Part shown: positions 1-5,283 of the stretch, piece by piece
Position numbering within the stretch: position 1 is the stretch's first letter
How the letters are laid out: each line of letters begins with the position of its first letter
Assembly: GCA_964415255.1 (NCBI GenBank)
Contig: CAYQAC010000216.1
Location: 1 to 7,825, forward strand
Direction of reading: 5' to 3'
DNA: 7,825 bases
DNA from: JAHBVY01 sp964415255
GTDB taxonomy: Bacteria > Myxococcota_A > Polyangia > Polyangiales > Polyangiaceae
Made by a program: the position numbers and the translations under genes
Notes under the pieces: generated by a model
Seen by the model: the letters and a program-made list of their open reading frames with translations, nothing else
The model's database searches: none
What the model was told of the DNA's origin: nothing

Positions 1-2
1 GT

Positions 3-617
3 GCGGAGCCCCTAGCCGACCGCCTCGAGCAGCGAGGCTTCCGCGCCGAGGCGGCGGTGGTGCGCGCCGCGCTCGCGATCACCCGCGGCGAGCCCGCGCG
101 CGCCACCCCTCACCTCGTGAGCGCCCTCGACATCTCCCGCCGCGCCCCGTTCGGGCTGTGCGACGCGCTGTCGCGCGCCGTCGATCTCACGACCACCCTC
201 GCGCGCCAGAGCGAGTCCGAGCGCGCCGCGCTGACCGCCGCGCTGGATGCCGGGCCCTTCGTCGCTTACCTGGACGAGGACACCCGCCGCTACTCGCTGT
301 TCTCGCTGTCGCTGACGAGCAGCGACCCTCAGGAGTGCGTGCGGCGCCTCGGCGACGAACGCACCAGCCCCCGCTGGGAGCTCACCTTCCTCACCCAGCG
401 CGCCGTGTGCCTGCGCGAGGCGGGCACCCCCGACGCCCCCGAGGCGGCCTCCGACGTCACCCGCTACCTGAGCCGCGAGCCCATCACCTTTCACGATCCG
501 CTCGCGCGCTTCGCGAAGCAGCCCCCAAGGCCCCAGGTGCCAGCGAAGCCCCCCGAACCACCCGCTGCACCCTCCGCGCCCACCCCAGCACCAGAGAGCC
601 CCCCGGGCGGGCCCTGA
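3..617 (+). CDS. Unrecognised helical protein, C-terminal part (5' end outside window)
   Basis: The reading frame is open from the first complete codon at position 3 to a TGA at 615-617. The gene therefore starts upstream of the window, and the in-frame GTG at 57 need not be its start. About 170 residues look like alternating amphipathic helices rich in Ala, Arg and Leu, with stretches such as RAEAAVVRAALAITRGEPAR and SESERAALTAALDAGP that resemble tetratricopeptide-type helical repeats. I see no catalytic motif. The last 31 residues (522-614) form a proline-rich tail, about half proline with Ala, Glu and Ser, which is probably disordered or an interaction tail. The family is not recognised; a TPR-like scaffold or regulatory protein is only a guess. 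The opposite-strand frame here looks like a codon-bias shadow. A coding call on this strand is favoured by the mixed residue composition before the tail. Confidence 0.6.
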   Translation, partial: AEPLADRLEQRGFRAEAAVVRAALAITRGEPARATPHLVSALDISRRAPFGLCDALSRAVDLTTTLARQSESERAALTAALDAGPFVAYLDEDTRRYSLFSLSLTSSDPQECVRRLGDERTSPRWELTFLTQRAVCLREAGTPDAPEAASDVTRYLSREPITFHDPLARFAKQPPRPQVPAKPPEPPAAPSAPTPAPESPPGGP

Positions 618-806
618 GCCGCCAGCCCGCGACGCGCGTCGCCTCACGCCGTTCGGGTGGCGGCGCGCTTCAGTCATCTCTACTGACAATAGCAGGTTGC
701 GTCAGCAGAGCGCGCCAGCAGGGTGCGTCAGCGGCGCTCGCCCTGGCTCGGGCGAGCAACTGTTTGCTTGTCCGGCGCCGCCAAACGGTGGACGGTTCTG
801 AGCGTC
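618..806. other. Intergenic spacer with short repeats
   Basis: This spacer has no convincing gene. It holds a short inverted repeat, TCAGT (670-674) and ACTGA (682-686), and a 26-bp tandem duplication described separately. The last 65 bases before the ATG at 807 contain the palindrome CGGCGCCG but no clear Shine-Dalgarno sequence. I could not identify a sigma-70 promoter with confidence. Confidence 0.5.
691..742. repeat. 26-bp tandem duplication (two copies)
   Basis: Copies at 691-716 and 717-742 are directly adjacent and match at 22 of 26 bases. Both begin AGCAGG and carry the shared block TGCGTCAGC at 698-706 and 724-732. The pair ends 64 bp before the oxidoreductase start at 807. That position would suit a duplicated operator, but nothing in the sequence proves regulator binding. 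It could also be a slippage duplication. Confidence 0.7.
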
Positions 807-2366
807 ATGTCCCCGCGCCGCCTGCTCGATCCCATCTGGGTGTTCCACGACGGCGAGCGGCTCCCAGCGGAGCGCGGTGAGCCGCTCGCGCTCGCCCTGC
901 TCGCGGCGGGGAGGCGCACCTTGGCGCGCAGCCCCAAGCTCCACCGGCCCCGCGGGCCCAGCTGCCTCGCAGGCAGCTGCGACGGCTGCCTGTGCCGCGT
1001 GAACGGGGAGCCCAACGTCATGACGTGCCTCACGCCGGCTCAAGACGGCGACCACATAGAGACCCAGAACAGCCTCGGCTCACGCACGCTGGATCCACTC
1101 CAGGCCACGGACTATCTATTCCCACGACGCTTTGACCACCACCGCCTGCTGGCGGGGGTGCCGCTCTTGGGCGCCGCGTTCCCCAAGGGCGCCCGGCAGC
1201 TGAGCGGCATCGGCGAGCTGGCCACGCCGCTCCCTCAGCGAGGCAGCGCAGGGAGCCACCCCGTGCATACAGTACGGAGTCCTGACGTGCTGATCGTGGG
1301 CGCTGGGGAGGCGGGCGCTCGCGTCGCGCTCGAGCTGCGCCGGAGGGTGCCTGAGCTCACCCTGGTGTGGGTCGATCGCGCGCTCAGCGCCGGCGGTCGC
1401 CTAGCGCTGAGCCAGCCGGGCGCCTGGCGCGCGCTCCAAGGCGAGCTGAGCGCTGTGGGGCTCACGACGGAGGCCAGCGCGCTCAGCGCTGGGGTCACGG
1501 CGGGAGCTGACGCCCAGGGCACTGACGGAGCTCACGCCGCAGAGCCTCACGCCGCAGAGCCTCACGCCGCTGAGCCTCACGCCGCCGACGTCGCTCAGAG
1601 CCTCCCCACGGCGCTTGAGCTCGCCAGCACCGTGATCGGGCTCTACCCGAGCCCTGACGACAGCCGCTCAGGTGACGCCCCCATCGCCCTGCTCACGCGC
1701 CGCGCCCTGAACGGCGCGCCGAGCGGCGCCTCCATCATCGCGCCGCGCGCCATCGTGTTGGCGGTGGGGCATCACCCCCCGGCGCACCTATTTGGTAACA
1801 ATGACTTACCAGGCATCTACACAGCGCGCGCGGCGCTGCTCGCGCGGCGCGCGGGGGTGTTGGTCGGGCAGCGCTTGGTACTGGCGGGCGGCGGAGAGGA
1901 GCTCGCTGCGCTCATCGACGCCGGCGGCTTTGAGGTCGCGGCGCAGCTCAGCCTGAGCGAGCTGAAGGGCGCGGTGGGCGCGCTTGAGGTGCGCGGGGTG
2001 AGCTTCCAGCGCGGTGAGGCTGTGGAGACGGTGGGCTGCGATGCTTTGGTGGTGGGTGGGCAGGGGGCACCTGCCTTCGAGCTCGCGGCGCAGGCTGGGC
2101 TCGCGGTACGCTACGACGGAGCGCGCGGCGCCTTCGTCGTGGAGGGGGCGGACGCTGAGCGCCTCGAGAGTGACTGCGTTGACGTCAGGGTTCCTGACGT
2201 CGCTACCAACCCCCAAAACCCGGACCTGAGGAGCCCCACGGCCCGCGAAGGTCGGCGGGAGGCCTCAGCCCCGCGTGCTCGCGCTGAGCACAGCGTGCTG
2301 GTGGCGCACCGCGAGACATCAGTCAGTATCACTGACCGTGTATTGAGGTGCTTGGCTCAGTCGTAG
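807..2366 (+). CDS. [2Fe-2S]-FAD oxidoreductase (HcnA-HcnB / sarcosine oxidase alpha N-terminus type)
   Basis: A 519-residue protein predicted to pass electrons between a substrate flavoenzyme and an acceptor through an iron-sulfur cluster and FAD; the substrate is unknown. Residues 1-90 form a Fer2_4-type ferredoxin domain with C53-x4-C58-x2-C61-x12-C74. An FAD-binding Rossmann motif GAGEAG lies at 165-170 after a hydrophobic strand (DVLIVG). FGNNDLPGIYTA at 329-340 matches the NNDxPG signature of sarcosine oxidase alpha and HcnB, and LAGGGEE begins a second, degenerate nucleotide fold. The folate-binding GCV_T domain of sarcosine oxidase alpha is absent, and no partner oxidase gene is nearby. 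A repeat-coded HAAEP insert starts at residue 243. The C-terminal 60 residues are low-complexity, and I do not see the usual closing 'GD' FAD motif. ATG 807 is preferred over the upstream GTG at 723 because the family-like sequence starts just after it. The stop overlaps the convergent ccmB stop. Confidence 0.85.
   Translation: MSPRRLLDPIWVFHDGERLPAERGEPLALALLAAGRRTLARSPKLHRPRGPSCLAGSCDGCLCRVNGEPNVMTCLTPAQDGDHIETQNSLGSRTLDPLQATDYLFPRRFDHHRLLAGVPLLGAAFPKGARQLSGIGELATPLPQRGSAGSHPVHTVRSPDVLIVGAGEAGARVALELRRRVPELTLVWVDRALSAGGRLALSQPGAWRALQGELSAVGLTTEASALSAGVTAGADAQGTDGAHAAEPHAAEPHAAEPHAADVAQSLPTALELASTVIGLYPSPDDSRSGDAPIALLTRRALNGAPSGASIIAPRAIVLAVGHHPPAHLFGNNDLPGIYTARAALLARRAGVLVGQRLVLAGGGEELAALIDAGGFEVAAQLSLSELKGAVGALEVRGVSFQRGEAVETVGCDALVVGGQGAPAFELAAQAGLAVRYDGARGAFVVEGADAERLESDCVDVRVPDVATNPQNPDLRSPTAREGRREASAPRARAEHSVLVAHRETSVSITDRVLRCLAQS
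1531..1590 (+). repeat. 15-bp in-frame tandem repeat encoding HAAEP units
   Basis: A 15-base unit (CTCACGCCGCAGAGC) starts at 1531, 1546, 1561 and 1576. The third copy differs at one base and the fourth is complete for only its first 10 bases. The period is a multiple of three, so the frame is kept, and it encodes HAAEP three times followed by HAAD at about residues 243-261 of the oxidoreductase. It lies between the two conserved FAD-domain signatures, probably in a surface loop. It has no unique spacers, so it is not a CRISPR. Confidence 0.9.
2181..2201. repeat. Perfect 9-bp inverted repeat inside the oxidoreductase gene
   Basis: GACGTCAGG at 2181-2189 and its exact complement CCTGACGTC at 2193-2201 flank a GTT loop. 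The core ACGTCAG/CTGACGT is the same as in the hairpin at 5111-5147. It sits in the poorly conserved C-terminal part of the oxidoreductase and encodes the residues around DVRVPDVA. Confidence 0.75.
2322..2336. repeat. Small inverted repeat near the convergent gene ends
   Basis: GTCAGT at 2322-2327 and ACTGAC at 2331-2336 flank the loop ATC. It lies in the last 15 codons of the oxidoreductase, 20 bp before the shared stop-codon overlap with ccmB. It could slow or end transcription from either side, but the stem is short and no T-run follows. Confidence 0.5.
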
Positions 2367-3058
2367 ATCAAGGCGCGGAACAGGCCGAGGCCGCCGGCGA
2401 TGAACACCACGTCGAACACGAAGAGCAGGGTCAGGTGATCTTGCAGCTCGCTGACGCTGGCGCCATCGAGCAGCTCGCGCGTCGCCACCACGGCGGTGAT
2501 GAGGCACGGCGAGAGCAGCGGGAACAGCACCGTGGCCAGCACCAGATCGCGCGCGCGGGTGCGCGCCGTCATCGCGCCGAACAGCGTGCCGCTGGCGGCG
2601 ATGCCCGGCGTCGCGAACAGCGCCACCACCACCACGCCGGCGCCCACCTCCCAGAGGTCGAGCGAGAAGAACAGCGCCGTCAGCGGGATCACCAAGAGCT
2701 CCACCAGCGCCAAGAAGAACAGCACCCCGAGGCCCTTGCCCGCGAAGAGCGCGCTTGGGTAAAGCGGTGAGCTTAACAGACCCACCAGGGCCGCCTCCTC
2801 ACGCTCGCGCTGCCACGTGCGCCCAATCGCGAGGATCGCCGCGAAGGCGACGCTCAGCCACAGCGCGCCGCTCGCCACCAGCTGCCGCGTGGTGGCGCCG
2901 CCATAGAAGGCCATGCTCGCCAGCACCACCACCAGCACCGCGAAGAAGCCGCTGGTGGTCACCACCTCGCCGGTGCGCGCCTCCACCCGCAGATCTTTCT
3001 TGAGTAAGAGCCACGCCTGGCCCCACCAGCTCGGGGGAGGACGGCGACCGTTTGGCAT
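2357..3058 (-). CDS. ccmB: Heme exporter permease CcmB
   Basis: A 233-residue inner-membrane protein, close to the usual length of about 220 for CcmB, the permease of the CcmABC(D) system of cytochrome c maturation. There it works with the ATPase CcmA to release heme-loaded CcmE. Family features are visible: a basic N-terminal amphipathic start (WLLLKKDLRVEARTGEVV), a cytoplasmic RTWQREREEAALVGLLSSPL segment after the second membrane span, GKGLGVLFFLALVELL, and a C-terminal ATRELLDG before the last span. I count about six membrane segments at 35-52, 62-80, 107-130, 138-162, 172-192 and 208-230. The start at 3058 is the ATG just before the basic N-terminus. ccmA and ccmC would normally be neighbours. 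Upstream here is a divergent hydrolase and downstream a convergent oxidoreductase whose stop overlaps by 10 bp, so this copy stands alone. Confidence 0.9.
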   Translation of the reverse strand: MPNGRRPPPSWWGQAWLLLKKDLRVEARTGEVVTTSGFFAVLVVVLASMAFYGGATTRQLVASGALWLSVAFAAILAIGRTWQREREEAALVGLLSSPLYPSALFAGKGLGVLFFLALVELLVIPLTALFFSLDLWEVGAGVVVVALFATPGIAASGTLFGAMTARTRARDLVLATVLFPLLSPCLITAVVATRELLDGASVSELQDHLTLLFVFDVVFIAGGLGLFRALIYD

Positions 3059-3110
3059 GGCGCGGCATCCTAGAGCCCAGCGCGCTCGTGAACACCCTCA
3101 AAGCGCCCCC

Positions 3111-3138
3111 TTGACGCACCGCGCCAAAGGCTTAGGTT
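3111..3138 (+). promoter_or_regulatory. Possible sigma-70-type promoter of the hydrolase gene
   Basis: TTGACG at 3111-3116 is a near-consensus -35 element. A 16-bp spacer separates it from TAGGTT at 3133-3138, a weaker -10-like hexamer. It lies in the 91-bp gap between the divergent ccmB and hydrolase starts. A transcript from here would begin only a few bases before the ATG at 3150, giving a very short or leaderless mRNA. This rests on motif resemblance only. Confidence 0.4.
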
Positions 3139-3149
3139 CACGCCGGCTC

Positions 3150-4604
3150 ATGCCCTCCGTCGCGCCCCTCAATGCGCCGCTGGCTCTGCTCGCCCTCGGC
3201 GCGCTCAGCCTGCTTTTTAGCCTGAATGCGCGCGCCCCCAGCGGGCGCTTCGGGGTGCTGTCCTTGGTGAGCTTCTTCGCCGGGTGGCTCACGACTGAGC
3301 TCGCGCTGCACCACGTGGCGCTCCAAGCGGCCCTCGGGCTGGGGCTCGTGCTGCTCGGGGCGCTGGGGGCGCCGCTCGGTTGGCTCGGGCTCAGCCTGTT
3401 GGCTATTTCGTTCGTGATACTGTCTAACTTGCACGCGCGGGCGCAGCTGGCCGCCCAGGTGCTGGATGACGCGCTCGCGGGCTTAGAGCAGGAAGGCTTG
3501 GAGCCTGACGAAGCGGAGCAGGGCGGAGCGCCGGACAATCTTTTAGTGCAGCGCGGGGCGCTGACGAGTGAGGGGGGTTTGGGGGTTGGGTTCGAGCCGG
3601 GCAGCGCCATCCCCAGCGTTGAGCAGGCGTCACCCGCTGAGCGGCGAGCCCAGCGCGCGGCGAGCGCCTTGGAGCCGCTCCGCTTCCTGGACGTGCTGAA
3701 CCCGCTGCCGGCGCGCCACCCCGACGTGCGCGTGGAGCGGCACCTGTCCGGCGTCGTCGGTCGCTCCAAGCTCCACGCCCATGTTTATTTCCATAAGGAT
3801 AAAACGCCGGGCGCGCCGGTGCTGGTGTTCGTGCACGGCGGCGGCTGGGTCACCGGCTTCAAGCAGTTCCAGGCGATCCCCATGCTGCACCAGCTGGCGG
3901 CGCAAGGCTGGGTGTGCATGAGCCTGGATTATCGGCTGGCGCCGCGCGCCACCTTCCCCGAGCCCCTCATCGACGTGAAGCGCGGCCTCGCCTGGGCCAA
4001 GGAGAACGCGACGCGCTTCGGGGGTGACGCGCGCTTCGTGGCGCTCTCCGGCAACTCGGCCGGCGGTCACTTGGCGGCCCTGGCCGCGCTCACCTGGGAC
4101 TCCCCGGCGCTGCAGCCCGGCTTTGAGGAGGCTGACACCCAGGTGGACGCCTGCGTGGTGTTCTATGGCGTGTTCGACCTCCTGAACCAGAACCGCCAGT
4201 GGCGGCACCGCTGGTTCGAGCGCCTGATGCGCTACCTGGTGATCAAGAAGAGCGTCGCTGAGGCGCGCGATCAGTACGAGCTGATGAGCCCCATCACCCA
4301 CCTGCGCCGCGACGCGCCGCCATTTTTTATCATCCACGGCGACGTGGACAGCCTGGTGCCGAGCGGCGAGTCTCGCTACTTCGCGGAGGCGCTCAGCGCC
4401 GTCTCCGAGCGCCCCGTGCTGTACGCCGCGATCCCGGACGCGCAGCACGCGTTCGATATCTTCCGCTCGATCCGCGGCACCTACGCCGTGCGCGCCGCCG
4501 AGCGCTTCCTCCAGCGTGTGCACGAGCAGCACCTCGCGAAGTTCGCCTTTACCCAGCGCGTGAAGCCGCTACCATCCGCTCCCCATGGCAGACGTACGCA
4601 TTGA
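3150..4604 (+). CDS. Membrane-anchored alpha/beta hydrolase (hormone-sensitive-lipase-like esterase)
   Basis: A 484-residue predicted carboxylesterase or lipase. The first ~95 residues hold about four hydrophobic spans (9-25, 33-50, 57-73, 76-93), followed by an acidic, glycine- and alanine-rich linker to about 165. The catalytic domain has the oxyanion-hole HGGGW at 229-233, the nucleophile elbow GNSAG at 301-305 with Ser303, Asp400 in HGDVDSLVP, and His433 in DAQHAFD. The triad is complete, and the HGGG plus GxSxG pattern is that of the HSL/BD-FAE-like esterases. A membrane anchor before an esterase domain recalls mycobacterial LipO/LipQ-type proteins, though this is not a claim of orthology. 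ATG 3150 is chosen because it directly precedes the first hydrophobic segment; the frame extends further up but overlaps ccmB antisense. The last 20 bp overlap the next gene, suggesting one transcript and coupled translation. The substrate is unknown. Confidence 0.88.
   Translation: MPSVAPLNAPLALLALGALSLLFSLNARAPSGRFGVLSLVSFFAGWLTTELALHHVALQAALGLGLVLLGALGAPLGWLGLSLLAISFVILSNLHARAQLAAQVLDDALAGLEQEGLEPDEAEQGGAPDNLLVQRGALTSEGGLGVGFEPGSAIPSVEQASPAERRAQRAASALEPLRFLDVLNPLPARHPDVRVERHLSGVVGRSKLHAHVYFHKDKTPGAPVLVFVHGGGWVTGFKQFQAIPMLHQLAAQGWVCMSLDYRLAPRATFPEPLIDVKRGLAWAKENATRFGGDARFVALSGNSAGGHLAALAALTWDSPALQPGFEEADTQVDACVVFYGVFDLLNQNRQWRHRWFERLMRYLVIKKSVAEARDQYELMSPITHLRRDAPPFFIIHGDVDSLVPSGESRYFAEALSAVSERPVLYAAIPDAQHAFDIFRSIRGTYAVRAAERFLQRVHEQHLAKFAFTQRVKPLPSAPHGRRTH
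3572..3601 (+). other. G-run cluster, possible G-quadruplex
   Basis: Four runs of three or more G lie on the coding strand at 3572-3577, 3581-3585, 3588-3590 and 3599-3601, with loops of 3, 2 and 8 bases. They fall in the linker of the hydrolase and encode the glycine-rich stretch around GGLGVGFEPG. The last loop is slightly longer than the usual limit of seven. This may simply reflect glycine codons. Confidence 0.35.
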
Positions 4605-5094
4605 GCACACCTATAACTGTAGCGTGGACACCTTGTGGGAGAAGATCTTCTTCGAGGCTGACTACAACGACCGCCTGTTCAAGGAGGCCTTGAAGTTCCC
4701 AGCTTACGAGCAGACCTCCTACAACGACACCGGCAGCGAGATCCGGCGCAGCGTGGAGGTCACCCCCGAGCTTGGCCCGATGCCCGGCCCCTTGAAGAAG
4801 CTGATCGGCGATGGCCTCGGCTACCGCGAAGACGGCGTCTTCAACAAGGCGACCAAGCGCTACAAGATCACCATCACCCCCAACAAGATGCCAGACAAGG
4901 TGACCATCACCGGGGAGATGTGGATGGAGCCGCTCGGGGACGACAAGTGCAAGCGCGTGTTCACCTGCAACGTCACCGCTAAAATCTTCGCGGTCGGCGG
5001 CATGCTGGAGAACAAGACGATTGAGGACATGAAGAAGAGCTACGAGATCGGCGCGCGGTTCACCAACCAGTACATCGCCGAGAAGGGCCTGTAG
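4585..5094 (+). CDS. DUF2505/SRPBCC-like putative ligand-binding protein
   Basis: A 169-residue soluble protein with no signal peptide or membrane span. The opening MADVRIEHTYNCSVDTLWEKIF is the usual first strand and helix of START/SRPBCC (Bet v 1-like) folds. It is followed by alternating strands, such as KRYKITITP and KVTITGEMWMEPL, and ends in a long amphipathic helix (ENKTIEDMKKSYEIGARFTNQYIAEKG). Such folds enclose a hydrophobic pocket for lipids or other small apolar ligands. Length and layout fit DUF2505, whose function is unknown; assignment is by pattern and not by search. It is richer in Lys, Asn and Ile than its neighbours, with AAG/AAC/ATC codons, which may indicate high expression. 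The ATG at 4585 lies inside the end of the hydrolase gene in another frame and lacks a clear Shine-Dalgarno sequence, so it is probably translated by coupling. Confidence 0.7.
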   Translation: MADVRIEHTYNCSVDTLWEKIFFEADYNDRLFKEALKFPAYEQTSYNDTGSEIRRSVEVTPELGPMPGPLKKLIGDGLGYREDGVFNKATKRYKITITPNKMPDKVTITGEMWMEPLGDDKCKRVFTCNVTAKIFAVGGMLENKTIEDMKKSYEIGARFTNQYIAEKGL

Positions 5095-5110
5095 GCCCAC
5101 TCAGCTCCAG

Positions 5111-5147
5111 CCGGTGTGTACGTCAGCATGACTGACGTACACACCGG
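5111..5147. terminator. Perfect 16-bp-arm hairpin between convergent genes
   Basis: Left arm 5111-5126 (CCGGTGTGTACGTCAG) and right arm 5132-5147 are exact complements around the 5-base loop CATGA. It lies 16 bp after the stop of the DUF2505-like gene and faces the end of the convergent peptidase gene, so a two-way transcription stop is a reasonable reading. No T-run follows on either side, so it is not a textbook intrinsic terminator. It could instead be a REP-like palindromic element or a protein-binding site. Confidence 0.6.
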
Positions 5148-5230
5148 TCAGCATAGCTGATGAATCAGCGCCCGGCGTATGTCAGCACCCCTGATGCTCA
5201 CGCCGGTCAGCATGGCTGACGAATCAGCGC
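5111..5230. repeat. Two tandem ~60-bp palindrome-containing repeat units
   Basis: Unit A is 5111-5171 (61 bp) and unit B is 5172-5230 (59 bp). The right halves (5144-5171 and 5203-5230) match at 26 of 28 bases. The left halves both start CCGG and are palindromic: perfect in A, imperfect in B, where outer 7-bp arms CCGGCGT/ACGCCGG pair with inner TCAG/CTGA arms around a 5-base loop. Each right half also carries TCAGC-N3-GCTGA-N4-TCAGC, allowing alternative small hairpins. The A stem is better preserved than B. No target-site duplication or coding sequence is visible. Confidence 0.8.
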
Positions 5231-5241
5231 AGGGCGCGTCA

Positions 5242-5278
5242 CGGCGGGAGCGGGCGCCTCGCGGCGGGAGCGGGCGCC
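5242..5278. repeat. 17-bp perfect direct repeat, period 20
   Basis: CGGCGGGAGCGGGCGCC occurs at 5242-5258 and again at 5262-5278, separated by TCG. It lies immediately after the peptidase stop codon (5284-5286, - strand) and beside the palindromic units, so the whole 5095-5283 spacer is largely repeats. It contains GGCGCC palindromes. No function is evident. Confidence 0.85.
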
Positions 5279-5283
5279 GGCAG

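Noticed and set aside
12..689. Long - strand frame at the left end
   Set aside because: It is Gly/Arg/Ala-rich low-complexity sequence typical of the antisense of a GC-rich gene. The + strand frame has balanced composition and a natural proline-rich end.
723..806. N-terminal extension of the oxidoreductase to the GTG at 723
   Set aside because: The added 28 residues are basic and not ferredoxin-like, and the GTG lies inside the 26-bp tandem repeat. The domain begins just after the ATG at 807.
3630..4532. 300-codon - strand frame opposite the hydrolase
   Set aside because: The + strand protein has a full catalytic triad and HGGG/GNSAG motifs. The antisense frame shows no recognisable domain.
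5111..5278. CRISPR array
   Set aside because: There are only two units with no unique spacers, the repeats are directly adjacent, and no cas gene is present.
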